Positions 1-7,564 of a DNA stretch of 64,000 nt are shown in pieces. The stretch spans positions 677,695 to 741,694 of the forward strand of contig NZ_LN876587.1 of assembly GCF_001282725.1 (NCBI RefSeq), in the 5' to 3' direction. Positions within the stretch are counted from its first letter, which is position 1; each line of letters begins with the position of its first letter. The notes beneath the pieces were generated by a model. The model made no database searches. It saw only the letters and a program-made list of their open reading frames with translations, and had not been told where the DNA came from. The position numbers and the translations under genes were made by a program. This stretch comes from Inediibacterium massiliense. GTDB taxonomy: Bacteria > Bacillota > Clostridia > Peptostreptococcales > Thermotaleaceae.

Positions 1-39
1 AGAAAAATAAGATGATGATAGGAGAATCAAGAAGACAAA

Positions 40-558
40 ATGAGTGTAGAAAATATATACAAGAATTTAGAAAACGGTGTAACACAGCTTGAAATAATTA
101 ATCTTAAAGGTGAACATATTATAACAAAATTTAATACAAAACATTTGAATAAGGTAAAAAAATATAATAAATGGTACTATAATAAAAATCTTGGAGAAGG
201 GTATGTGCATGGATATAACTCTTTTACAGGGGAACGTGCTTATTTACACAGAATTGTTATGGGTGTAGAGAATGATGAAGATGTTGTAGATCATATCAAT
301 AGAAATACTTTAGATAACAGAGATGAAAATTTAAGGATAGTAACAAGCCAAGACAACGCAAGGAATCGAAGAATTTCTGCAAGAAACAGTACTGGAGTTA
401 ACGGAGTAAGTTGGGATAATACATATCAAAAATACATATCAAGAATATGTGTAAATTATAGATATATCAATCTTGGCTACTTTGACGATATTGAAGATGC
501 AAGAATAGCTAGAATGGAAGCCGAAAAGGAATATTTCGGAGAATTTGCGATCAATTAG
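40..558 (+). CDS. HNH homing-type endonuclease with AP2-like DNA-binding tail
   Basis: This 172-residue protein resembles free-standing or intron-borne HNH endonucleases of phages, which cut DNA to spread their own gene. The HNH core is visible at about residues 69-110: a first His in LHRIVMG, then VDHINRNTLDNRDENLR, then the Asn-rich QDNARNRR stretch. Residues 116-160 (STGVNGVSWD, then YRYINLGYFDDIEDARIA) match the AP2/ERF-like DNA-binding module often fused to phage HNH enzymes. The ATG is preceded by AGGAG at about 21-25, a rather long spacing. The gene ends in its own terminator and lies at the window edge, upstream of a tRNA-like 3' half, so it may once have been part of an intron. Family assignment is firm; the target site is unknown. 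Confidence 0.9.
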   Translation: MSVENIYKNLENGVTQLEIINLKGEHIITKFNTKHLNKVKKYNKWYYNKNLGEGYVHGYNSFTGERAYLHRIVMGVENDEDVVDHINRNTLDNRDENLRIVTSQDNARNRRISARNSTGVNGVSWDNTYQKYISRICVNYRYINLGYFDDIEDARIARMEAEKEYFGEFAIN

Positions 559-590
559 GGATACTATTAGTTTAGTATCTCCTTTTATAT
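559..590 (+). terminator. Intrinsic terminator after the HNH gene
   Basis: A GATACTA (560-566) / TAGTATC (573-579) hairpin directly follows the stop codon and leads into CCTTTTATAT. The U tract is weak. Nearly the same hairpin, ACTAA / TTAGTATC, follows the serine resolvase at 4157-4184, which suggests a reused terminator in this element. Confidence 0.6.
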
Positions 591-727
591 ATTTTTATTT
601 CTGAGTAGTAATATAAAAATATGAACTTATTTTAATTAAATTCGATAATAGAAGGGATACATTAGTATGTGTTCTTTTTTATTATATATGTAAATTTCAA
701 AATTACCATGGAAAAGTGCATCTACTT

Positions 728-754
728 GCAGGTTCGAACCCTGCCTACTCCGCC
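728..754 (+). other. tRNA 3'-half-like sequence (T arm plus acceptor strand)
   Basis: GCAGG-TTCGAAC-CCTGC (728-744) is a perfect T arm with the canonical TTCGAAC loop. It is followed by CTACTCC (745-751), G (752) and CC (753-754), the form of a 3' acceptor strand, discriminator base and partial CCA. No matching 5' half lies upstream within the window. CTACTCCG is the exact complement of CGGAGTAG at 5073-5080, which starts a tRNA-like 5' half. It could be a phage attachment remnant, half of a broken phage tRNA gene, or the 3' exon of an intron-split tRNA whose 5' exon lies outside the window. Confidence 0.5.
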
Positions 755-777
755 TAATTAAAGTGCTTAGATGCTGA

Positions 778-832
778 GGCTATACGAGGATATATAGTCA
801 AAGTAGCAGTTAAAATGACTGCTACTATTTCT
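778..832 (+). terminator. Two hairpins, the second an intrinsic terminator
   Basis: GGCTATA / TATAGTC forms a hairpin at about 778-799. It is followed by AGTAGCAGT (802-810) / ACTGCTACT (818-826), a 9-bp stem leading into ATTTCTTTT. Their position 25-75 bases after the tRNA-like 3' half suggests that a small RNA transcript ends here. Confidence 0.55.
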
Positions 833-863
833 TTTGAAAATAATACTTGAAAGGTTGATATAT

Positions 864-1010
864 ATGGAGTTTGAAAAAATGTTGAGGCAGTTCAAACAAG
901 AATCTAATGAAAAATTAAAACAATTGAAGTGTAGAGAAGATAAGAAAAGAAATGATTATAAGAATAAGAAAAAAGGTAGGGTAGGTTATGGACTACTTAC
1001 AAGAGTTTAA
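864..1010 (+). CDS. Small basic hypothetical protein, 48 residues
   Basis: The reading frame opens at ATG 864 behind AAAGG (850-854) and encodes a short, highly charged peptide that starts MEFEKMLRQFKQ and is very Lys-rich in the middle (REDKKRNDYKNKKK). Its end overlaps the start of the next gene (988) by 23 bases, which suggests translational coupling. No family is recognised. A small phage early protein is the simplest reading. The call rests on the start signal and gene overlap only. Confidence 0.4.
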   Translation: MEFEKMLRQFKQESNEKLKQLKCREDKKRNDYKNKKKGRVGYGLLTRV

Positions 1011-1752
1011 AGAAAAATGTAAAGATATACATGATTATATAAGGTTAATGAAAGAAGATATACATTTTAAAGATTCAATTGATTCGATTGAAAGTTTTGT
1101 ATATGGGATTATACAAGAAGTAGAAGAAGTTTTGATGGATGAGGAATTGAATGAAAATGAAAAAATGTATAGATTAAATAGTATTGTAGATTGTCTAAAG
1201 GATATGGAAGATAAGTATTTTTCGGATGGATATTTTAATAAGTTTTGCTTTTTTCCAAACAAGTTAAGAAAGGCAATTAAATATATTATACAAAAAGTTA
1301 GTTTGAGTAAGGATGAACAAAAGAGAAGAGAACAAAATAAAGAAATTAGAATCCCTACTCTTCTTTTTCATGGCACGAGTGTAAATAATGCTAAAAATAT
1401 AATGGAAGAAGGAAAAATAATATCTAGTCGTGATAATGTAGAGGATTTTGACTATAAAAAAATATTTGTTACTGCATATTTTTTTACTGCATGTTGGTAT
1501 GCTAAATTAGGAGATACGGGGGCTAAATTATTTAATCCTATGTATAAAGATACTTTCTGTAAAACAGATAATAATGAAGAAGGAATTATATTTGCATTAA
1601 ATTTATTTAAATATAATACATATACATTTATTCCTTTTTACGAGTATTTTGTATTCGATAATATAGATGCAGATGCTATTGAACATATATATCATAGAAA
1701 ACAAAATGGTATGATACAAGAAATTACAAAAGAGGAATTGATGAGATTGTAA
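988..1752 (+). CDS. Putative phage ADP-ribosyltransferase-like protein
   Basis: The protein has 254 residues. The first 120 are helical and charged with no recognised domain. From residue 124 the pattern is that of PARP-type ADP-ribosyltransferases: LLFHGTSVNNAKNIMEEG places an HGT motif (H128-T130) where the NAD-binding His of the H-Y-E triad sits. KKIFVTAYFFTACWYAKLG (from about 158) resembles the strand-helix that carries the conserved Tyr and the residues stacking on nicotinamide. EEGIIFAL and the final IQEI could supply the third residue. ADP-ribosyltransferases are common phage host-takeover or anti-defence enzymes. Ribosome binding comes from AGGGTAGG at about 975. Fold-level inference from motifs only; the target is unknown. 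Confidence 0.5.
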   Translation: MDYLQEFKEKCKDIHDYIRLMKEDIHFKDSIDSIESFVYGIIQEVEEVLMDEELNENEKMYRLNSIVDCLKDMEDKYFSDGYFNKFCFFPNKLRKAIKYIIQKVSLSKDEQKRREQNKEIRIPTLLFHGTSVNNAKNIMEEGKIISSRDNVEDFDYKKIFVTAYFFTACWYAKLGDTGAKLFNPMYKDTFCKTDNNEEGIIFALNLFKYNTYTFIPFYEYFVFDNIDADAIEHIYHRKQNGMIQEITKEELMRL

Positions 1753-1763
1753 AGGAGGATATT

Positions 1764-2087
1764 ATGGCTAAAATAAAAAAGAATATGCTTGATTTAGATA
1801 CTACATTAGTAGAACTGAAATTTGTACTGAAGGGTAATAGACAAATGTTTACAGTACATACGATAGCAACTGAAGCCTGTAATTTTGTCAATTGGCTAAA
1901 TAAGAATAAATTTAAAAAGATGAGTAGGGCTGAAAAGGAAATGTTTGATAATCAGTTCTACTTTTTTGATGATTATAAAACTAAAAATACAGTATGTATT
2001 GAGAGGGATAGCATCAAGACAATGACTATTCCTTTTTTTATTGATGAAGGAGAAGATATTGATTTTAAATATTTAGTGATGAATTAA
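1764..2087 (+). CDS. Hypothetical phage protein, 107 residues
   Basis: The gene starts 11 bases after the previous stop, behind AAAGGAGGATATT, so it belongs to the same transcript as the ADP-ribosyltransferase-like gene. The product is soluble, with no signal peptide or membrane segment. It has a mixed strand/helix pattern, a central Lys-rich stretch (NWLNKNKFKKMSR) and an acidic tail (IDEGEDIDFKYL). No family is recognised. Confidence 0.6.
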   Translation: MAKIKKNMLDLDTTLVELKFVLKGNRQMFTVHTIATEACNFVNWLNKNKFKKMSRAEKEMFDNQFYFFDDYKTKNTVCIERDSIKTMTIPFFIDEGEDIDFKYLVMN

Positions 2088-2187
2088 TTCTATAAGGAGT
2101 TATTTATGAATAAATAGCAGGATATATAGGGTATATGTAGAATATTGTAAAATGTGTAAAAATATTCTGTATAGGGAGTGGTAGAGA

Positions 2188-2826
2188 ATGAGTGAAATTA
2201 TTGAAGAGGGTAAAAAGTTAGATGTCAAATGTACTTATGCAGTAAATAAATATTTAAGGAATTATGAGCAACAAAGCAAACAAAATAATATGTATAAATC
2301 AGGTGACGAATATATAACAATTCAAGAAATGGGAGGTTTAAAAGGTAAAGATTTTTGTAGGAGAAATTTTAAAGAGGTAGTGAGTGATCCCAAGTTTATA
2401 GATTATTTAAAGGAACTAGTATCAGAATCTTTAACTTTATATATTATACTTAAAAATTTAGAAATTAAGAAACAACAAAAATATTCTTGTTCTTATGATG
2501 GAGACAATATAATATTTATGGATGAAGATGATAATCAAGTTATATTTAGTAATGAAGAAAAATATGAAGTTAAGAATATAGAAGTTGTGAAGAAAATAAA
2601 AAACAAGTTAAATTATCCTACTCTTGGAGAATACATTGAGCAATTAAAAAATAGTGAAGTTATGAGAAAATTTAAACATGGTATTGACTATAATAATGGT
2701 GTAAGAATAGATTTATATTTTGGTAATGAAGTTAAAGTTTGTAACTATGAAGAACAACAAATCGAGTTGGAAGAAGATGATTTAAATAAACAAATAGATT
2801 ATATATATTTAGAGTGTAAATATTAA
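2188..2826 (+). CDS. Hypothetical phage protein, 212 residues
   Basis: The ATG follows AGGGAGTGG at 2173-2181. The product is a soluble, acidic, Lys-rich protein with no membrane segments. Residues 97-125 (KYSCSYDGDNIIFMDEDDNQVIF) look like a beta hairpin, and the C-terminus is strongly acidic (QQIELEEDDLNKQ). I do not recognise the family. It sits in the same orientation between early phage genes and the terminase region and ends in a terminator, so it is probably the last gene of the first phage transcript. Confidence 0.6.
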   Translation: MSEIIEEGKKLDVKCTYAVNKYLRNYEQQSKQNNMYKSGDEYITIQEMGGLKGKDFCRRNFKEVVSDPKFIDYLKELVSESLTLYIILKNLEIKKQQKYSCSYDGDNIIFMDEDDNQVIFSNEEKYEVKNIEVVKKIKNKLNYPTLGEYIEQLKNSEVMRKFKHGIDYNNGVRIDLYFGNEVKVCNYEEQQIELEEDDLNKQIDYIYLECKY

Positions 2827-2850
2827 GGCATCCGAGAGGGTGTCTTTTAT
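2827..2850 (+). terminator. Intrinsic terminator
   Basis: GGCATCC (2827-2833) pairs with GGGTGTC (2838-2844), with wobbles, across a GAGA loop and runs into TTTTATTAT. It begins immediately after the stop codon of the 2188 gene and ends 24 bases before the next start. Confidence 0.6.
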
Positions 2851-2873
2851 TATGCAGAAAGGAAGTGATACAT

Positions 2874-3329
2874 ATGGCTAGAGGTGTGCCAACTCCAAAA
2901 GAAGATATAGATGAGATGTTAGGATTGTATATGAAAGGTTACGAAGTTTCTGAAATTGAAAAGAAAACCGGAATGAAAAGAAGAACAATATATAATTTAT
3001 TGAAAAGTGATTATTGTATTAAAGAACTGGAAAGTTTACGCTGTTATGTAAAAAACCAAGTCAAAAACGAGCTGGTAAAGGATGGAATGACCTACATTGA
3101 TAAATTAAAGGAGATAGCTTCAAAATCAACAGATGTAAGAAGTTCTTTAAAAGCAACAGAAACATTACTTGCATATTTGTTAGGTTCTCCGAGATCAGAA
3201 TCACATGTAACAGTAGAGGATATAAACAATGATAATATTGATTCAGATAGACTAAATGAATTGAAGAAGAAATATAATCTATCTAATAATAGTATATCCG
3301 ATAATGATGTAGAAGATGAAGAAGAATAA
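2874..3329 (+). CDS. Terminase small-subunit-like HTH protein
   Basis: ATG 2874 is chosen because AAAGGAAG (2858-2865) lies eight bases upstream; the in-frame GTG at 2865 falls inside that Shine-Dalgarno. The 151-residue product opens with a helix-turn-helix like those of phage terminase small subunits and Hin-type recombinase tails (GLYMKGYEVSEIEKKTGMKRR, then TIYNLLKSD). It ends in an Asn/Asp/Glu-rich tail (NNDNIDSDR, DNDVEDEEE). The middle is helical and charged. A large terminase lies about 2 kb downstream, which fits a DNA-recognition subunit for packaging. Function is inferred from the HTH plus context, not from a clear family match. Confidence 0.6.
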   Translation: MARGVPTPKEDIDEMLGLYMKGYEVSEIEKKTGMKRRTIYNLLKSDYCIKELESLRCYVKNQVKNELVKDGMTYIDKLKEIASKSTDVRSSLKATETLLAYLLGSPRSESHVTVEDINNDNIDSDRLNELKKKYNLSNNSISDNDVEDEEE

Positions 3330-3387
3330 TATTTATTGTAATTTTAAATAGTTTAACGAACGTATGTTAGTAAAAGAAAACAAATGA

Positions 3388-3566
3388 TTTTGTTTACAAC
3401 TAATATCTATATCATTGACATCATGTATTAACTGTAAATCAATAGTTATAAGTATATTTTATACTTAAAAATGTAAAAGAAATTGTTATCACCTTTTTGT
3501 TTACAAACATATTGTTATATGTTATGATAATAATATAAAATGTAAACGAAAAGGTATGGTGATAAT
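3388..3566 (+). promoter_or_regulatory. Candidate res/recombination site and promoter of the resolvase
   Basis: TTTTGTTTACAA recurs at 3388-3399 and 3496-3507 and appears inverted as TGTAAACGAAAA at 3541-3552. The inner pair is extended by TTATCACC (3486-3493) and GGTGATAA (3558-3565), giving an imperfect inverted repeat around 3486-3565 that runs up to the resolvase ATG. Three spaced copies of a motif next to a small serine recombinase gene match the layout of res sites, where the enzyme binds several subsites and also represses itself. Inference from repeats and position. Confidence 0.5.
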
Positions 3567-4157
3567 ATGGTTTACGGTTATGCAAGATGTTCTACTGATA
3601 ATATTAAGCAAGATATAACAAGACAAACAAGAGAATTAAAGCAATTAGGGGTAAGTGAAGATAATATATACTTTGAATATGAAAGTGGTACTAAAACAGA
3701 TAGAATAGAGTTAAAAAGGTTAATGGATAAAGTTACTGAAGGTGATACAATAGTTGCAACAGAAGTAAGCAGAATAACAAGAAGTACAAAACAGCTTTGT
3801 GAGATTATAGAATTTGCTAAGGAAAATAAAATTAAACTTATATTAGGTAATTTTGTAGTAGATTGTACAAAGGAACTAGATGCAATGACTGAAGGTATGC
3901 TTAAAATGATGGGTGTATTTAGTGAATTAGAACGTAATATGATAAGTCAAAGGGTTAAAAGTGGCATGAATAATGCTAGAGCTAAGGGGAAGGTAATAGG
4001 TAGACCACAAACAACTATTGAGGATATACCAGCAAATGTATTAAAAGCATATGAATTATTAAAAAGTGGAAAGATAAATAAATCTGAATGTGCTAGAATG
4101 TGTGATATAAGCAGACCGAGTTTAAATAAATACATTAAAATAATAGGAAATAATTAG
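3567..4157 (+). CDS. Small serine recombinase (resolvase/invertase family)
   Basis: The 196-residue length and domain order are those of small serine recombinases. The catalytic domain starts MVYGYARCSTDN with nucleophile Ser9. It continues with VSRITRS, with its conserved arginines, then the long E helix (MKMMGVFSELERNMISQRVKSGM) and the GKVIGRP linker. A C-terminal HTH (KINKSECARMCDISRPSLNKYI) binds DNA. Such enzymes resolve dimers or invert segments through a Ser-DNA intermediate. The start follows AAAGGTATGGTGATAAT. The upstream inverted repeats overlap the start region and suggest autoregulation. It may be the element's dimer-resolution or integration enzyme; no tyrosine integrase is visible in the window. 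Confidence 0.93.
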   Translation: MVYGYARCSTDNIKQDITRQTRELKQLGVSEDNIYFEYESGTKTDRIELKRLMDKVTEGDTIVATEVSRITRSTKQLCEIIEFAKENKIKLILGNFVVDCTKELDAMTEGMLKMMGVFSELERNMISQRVKSGMNNARAKGKVIGRPQTTIEDIPANVLKAYELLKSGKINKSECARMCDISRPSLNKYIKIIGNN

Positions 4158-4184
4158 GTACTAATTTGTTTAGTATCTTTTTTT
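4157..4184 (+). terminator. Intrinsic terminator after the resolvase
   Basis: GGTACTAA (4157-4164) pairs with TTAGTATC (4170-4177) and is followed by TTTTTTT. The hairpin overlaps the last base of the TAG stop. Between it and 4420 I see only AT-rich DNA and short inverted repeats (AGTAGGCTAC near 4340 against GTAGCCTACTT near 4365), which could be another weak terminator. Confidence 0.8.
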
Positions 4185-4420
4185 ATTGCAACAATAGGGG
4201 TACTTCTATTTGAGAAAATAAAATATAGGCTAGAGTAACCTCAGAACATTTTCATAACAAAAAATAAAACCAAGTAATTTTATATTTTTAAAAGAGTAAG
4301 AGTACTTACTCAAACTCTTTTTACATAATCCCTCTCTTTATAAGTAGGCTACCTGATATATTCAAATAGCCTACTTATTTTTAATCTTATTGTTTTAAAA
4401 ATATAAAAATTTCCACTATA

Positions 4421-4447
4421 TGGGGTAGTATGACGGTAGCTATCATC
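4421..4447 (+). other. tRNA 5'-half-like sequence (copy 1)
   Basis: TGGGGTAG is followed by TATGACGGTAGCTATCATC. It has the form of a 5' acceptor strand, two linker bases and a D arm (ATGA-CGGTAGCTA-TCAT, with the conserved GG). The acceptor strand can pair with CTACTCCG at 745-752 with two wobble pairs. No T arm follows. It sits just past the stop codon of the minus-strand membrane protein gene. Similar to the copy at 5073-5100. Confidence 0.35.
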
Positions 4448-4453
4448 ATTAGA

Positions 4454-4966
4454 TTAATCTTCGACAGATGCTCTTTTAGTTATTGCTGCTGCTATAATTA
4501 AGGATAATACATACCCTATATAATACATAAATGATCCTTTTTGCGTTAATAATTGAAACATAAGTATAATTGTTCCAATAAAAGAGGTTATAACATTTTT
4601 GATAAGTTCTATAGGTACTCCAAAAATTGCCCATACAATCTTCATTATAACACCTTTGCCATAAAAACCTGATAAATAACCACAAATAGTTCCTACTATT
4701 GCATCTCTAAAATAACTTGCTACAACAAGAAATCCATTCTTTAGTCCATCTATAAATGATAGATTATTATTTTCATGATATTTATTATCTTGGTTTCCTA
4801 CAAGATAGGCTATTACGTCAAAGTCAGTTTCTATCATTGACAGTTCAATTAAATCGCCAATACCTTCTTTTTCCAAGTTGATTTTTTTATTGCTGGTTGT
4901 TTCAAATTGAATAAAAAATGTGCTAATAACTGCTATTATAACAAATAGTCCTAATATTTTTTTCAT
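4454..4966 (-). CDS. Predicted membrane protein in the phage block, opposite strand
   Basis: The start is the internal ATG at 4966 (MKKILGLFVIIAV), which has AGGAGTGAG seven bases upstream. The 170-residue product has an N-terminal hydrophobic segment that could be a signal anchor, a soluble acidic stretch with many Asp/Glu/Asn, and then three hydrophobic segments (around GFLVVASYFRDAIVGTICGY, IVWAIFGVPIELIKN and YIGYVLSLIIAAAI). No family is recognised. It is the only leftward gene in the phage block and is bracketed by two tRNA-like 5' halves, which suggests a separately acquired moron gene. A holin-like role is possible but unsupported. Confidence 0.65.
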   Translation of the reverse strand: MKKILGLFVIIAVISTFFIQFETTSNKKINLEKEGIGDLIELSMIETDFDVIAYLVGNQDNKYHENNNLSFIDGLKNGFLVVASYFRDAIVGTICGYLSGFYGKGVIMKIVWAIFGVPIELIKNVITSFIGTIILMFQLLTQKGSFMYYIGYVLSLIIAAAITKRASVED

Positions 4967-5072
4967 AAATCTCACTCCTTTGTCAAAATGATCCATAATT
5001 CCATTTATTATTATACACAATATCATAATAATGGTAAATGTACAATAATTTTTAAGGCAAGAAGTTGTTATA

Positions 5073-5100
5073 CGGAGTAGTATAACGGTACCCTGTTATT
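5073..5100 (+). other. tRNA 5'-half-like sequence (copy 2)
   Basis: CGGAGTAG (5073-5080) is followed by TATAACGGTACCCTGTTATT, which can form a D arm (TAAC-GGTACCCT-GTTA) with the conserved GG. CGGAGTAG is the exact complement of the acceptor strand CTACTCCG at 745-752. The sequence loses tRNA character at the anticodon region, and the terminase gene starts 57 bases later. GTTATAC / GTATAAC can also form a simple hairpin over 5067-5086, so an operator or leader hairpin is the alternative. Confidence 0.4.
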
Positions 5101-5156
5101 ACCTAGTTCTAAAAATATAAATATAAAAAATTTTAATAAAAGGATGTGATTTAAAA

Positions 5157-6911
5157 ATGGATATATTCAATAAAAAAGTAAGTGAATTAGATGATCTGGA
5201 ACTATTAATAAAATATTTAGCTATAGAGTATATGACAATAGGATTAACACAAGAACAAGCAGTAAAAGAAGCTATTATAACGGTAGAGGAAACAGATAAT
5301 GTATTTGGATATCATGGGTTAGCATGGAGTGTAGGTAAAAAGAGTTTAGAATATTTCTGTTTGTATTTTTTGAGTGAGATATTTTGTGCTAAAGGAAATG
5401 CAGAAATAGCACCAATACATAAAGAAATATGGAAAGATGTTAATGATATTATATTAGGTCAAAATATAGACCAAAAAGGATATATTTTGCCAAGAGGTAC
5501 GGGGAAATCAACCTTCGGGACTTTAAGTGCTAGTGTTTGGAGTGCTTGTTATGGATTTAAAAAAATGATAGTTATATGTTCATCTACAGCAAAATTAGCC
5601 AAGAAGTTTTTAAGTCAAATAAAAGAATGCATTAAAGGAAACAAAAAAATAGAAGGAAGTTTTGGTAAATTAATAGATTTAAAAAGTAGAGACTATAAAT
5701 GTAATGATGAGGTAATTCAATTACTGAATGGTGTTCAAATTGAAGCTTATGGTTCTGAGTCTAGTTTACGTGGTGTCAAAAATGAAAAGTTAAATTTAAG
5801 ACCAGATTTAATAATATTAGACGATTATCAGGATTCAAAAATTGATGTTAAAACAGAGCAAGGAAGAGAAAATAAATGGGATAGATATTGTTCTGATTTA
5901 AAATATGCTAAACAAAGAACATTATATAATGCAAATGGTGAAGTGGTTAAGAAAGGCACAGTAATCCTTGCATTTGGAACAGTTCAGCATAAATCTGATT
6001 TCTATATGAGATTATATAATAGTATTTCATGGAGTTTTAGAGTTGAAAAAGGTGTGTTGGTGGATGATGTAGATAAATTATTTAACAGTCCTAAGTGGCT
6101 AGAATTTAAATCTATATTATCTGATGAAACATTACAAAGTGATGAAGAAAGATTATATAAAGCAAGACAATTTTTCTATGATAATAAAGAAGAAATGAAT
6201 TATCCAGTCCTATGGGAATCATTTTGGGATAAGGTAGAATTAGCTAAGGATTATTATGATAATCCAAGTAAATTTAAACAAGAAGTACAATCAGACCTTG
6301 ATTCTATATGTGAAGAATGGGTAACTACATTAGTTACTAAGAAAAGAAATAAAATAGAAGAGTTGAAATTTTCTAAAACTGCTATGAGTGTAGACCAATC
6401 AACAGGTAATAAAAAATCAAGTGACTTTACTGCTATAACGATAGGTTCAAAATATAATGATTTTTATTATATTAGAAAAGGATTATTAGAAAAATTTGAT
6501 AGTGTAACCGAATTTGATCTTTATATAGATACGTTGGTTGATTTATTGCGAAAATATCCTATAACTGATGTGTTTTTAGAAAAGAATGTGTTTAAAGGTG
6601 TTGATGCTACAAGACTTGAACAAGCTATAGAAAAAGATAAAGATTTAAAAAGAAGAAGAATAAAAGTTCATTTGATTTTTAATACAAAGAATAAAGATGA
6701 AAGAATTAGCACTATTTGTCCAAAAATAAATAATGCACAAATTATATTTTGCGAAGAGGATGAAGATTATTGGAAACAAGTAAAAAGTTTCAGAGGTCAG
6801 AACTTTAGTGAAAATGATGATGCAATAGATAGTTTAGAAATGTTAATCAATAATATTGACGAGATTAAAACAACTCAATATATAAAAATAGATACTTCAT
6901 TTATACTTTAG
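5157..6911 (+). CDS. terL: Phage terminase large subunit
   Basis: This 584-residue protein has the two-domain form of large terminases. The ATPase domain has a Walker A motif PRGTGKST at residues 112-119 and a Walker B motif DLIILDD at about 216-222. The RNase-H-like nuclease domain begins near residue 409 with MSVDQSTGNKKSSDFTAI, where the first Asp would bind metal; FLEKNVFKG and NDDAIDSLEML supply further acidic residues. It translocates DNA into the prohead and cuts concatemers. The ATG follows AAAGGATGTGA. It is followed after 17 bases by the portal gene, the usual packaging order. Length is normal and the frame is intact. Confidence 0.95.
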   Translation: MDIFNKKVSELDDLELLIKYLAIEYMTIGLTQEQAVKEAIITVEETDNVFGYHGLAWSVGKKSLEYFCLYFLSEIFCAKGNAEIAPIHKEIWKDVNDIILGQNIDQKGYILPRGTGKSTFGTLSASVWSACYGFKKMIVICSSTAKLAKKFLSQIKECIKGNKKIEGSFGKLIDLKSRDYKCNDEVIQLLNGVQIEAYGSESSLRGVKNEKLNLRPDLIILDDYQDSKIDVKTEQGRENKWDRYCSDLKYAKQRTLYNANGEVVKKGTVILAFGTVQHKSDFYMRLYNSISWSFRVEKGVLVDDVDKLFNSPKWLEFKSILSDETLQSDEERLYKARQFFYDNKEEMNYPVLWESFWDKVELAKDYYDNPSKFKQEVQSDLDSICEEWVTTLVTKKRNKIEELKFSKTAMSVDQSTGNKKSSDFTAITIGSKYNDFYYIRKGLLEKFDSVTEFDLYIDTLVDLLRKYPITDVFLEKNVFKGVDATRLEQAIEKDKDLKRRRIKVHLIFNTKNKDERISTICPKINNAQIIFCEEDEDYWKQVKSFRGQNFSENDDAIDSLEMLINNIDEIKTTQYIKIDTSFIL

Positions 6912-6928
6912 AAAGGAAGGTGTAATAA

Positions 6929-7488
6929 ATGTCGGATAACATAATAACAAATGATATGTTAAACATGATGTTTGATACTTTTAATAAATTGCAGACAGCA
7001 AAAGATTATCAATATGGTAAAAAAATGAAATATTATAATGGTGAGCATGATATTGTTAGAGATTATAATATTTTGAAAGGTAGTAAGAGAAGTAATGAAA
7101 TCATAATAAGTAATTATATTCAAAAATTCGTAGATGAAGAATCCTCATATGTAGCTAGTAATCCTATATGCTTTACAAGTACAACTAAAGACAATTTACA
7201 TATAGATACTTTATATAGATATATTAAAGGATTTAGCAAGAATTGTTATCTTAATTTATTAAGACATGTTGGAATTTTTGGAGAAGCATATAAACTACTA
7301 TATTATGTTCCTTCGAGTGTTGCAGGGGAAAAATATATTTTAAAATCTAAAATATACAATCCCTTAAACTCATTTATTATAAAGAATGATTTTGATGAGA
7401 TTGAATATTTCTTCTATATATATAGTAAAAATTTCTTTGATGATAGTAAGTATATAGATTTGTATACAAAAGAGAATATATATACATA
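6929..7488 (+). pseudogene. Phage portal protein, N-terminal fragment cut by an IS element
   Basis: The start follows GAAAGGAAGGTG. The readable phage-derived part is about 187 residues and resembles the N-terminus of SPP1 gp6-type portals: KYYNGEHDI, then NEIIISNYIQKFVDEESSYVASNP, then FGEAYKLLYY. A full portal has roughly 450-500 residues. The frame runs into the IS3 left end at 7489 and stops inside it after a few codons. The missing C-terminus is not found after the IS. Without it the packaging portal ring cannot form, so this prophage is defective unless the rest is supplied elsewhere. Confidence 0.85.
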
Positions 7489-7564
7489 TGTCCTGCTATA
7501 CTAAAGTTGTAACACCTAACGCTAGTTTGATGTTATAATTCAAACATAGAAAAGGAGTTGCAAA

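Noticed and set aside
778-800. Group I intron P7-like ATATAGTC after the tRNA-like 3' half
   Set aside because: The partner strand is only 9 bases away, with no room for P3/P8, so it is a simple hairpin.
2103-2117. Three-codon minigene ATG-AAT-AAA-TAG behind a good Shine-Dalgarno
   Set aside because: Too short to support as a gene; probably chance or a ribosome standby site.
4441-4475. Possible T loop (TTCGACA) completing the tRNA-like copy at 4421
   Set aside because: It lies in the coding end of the minus-strand membrane gene and no acceptor strand follows.
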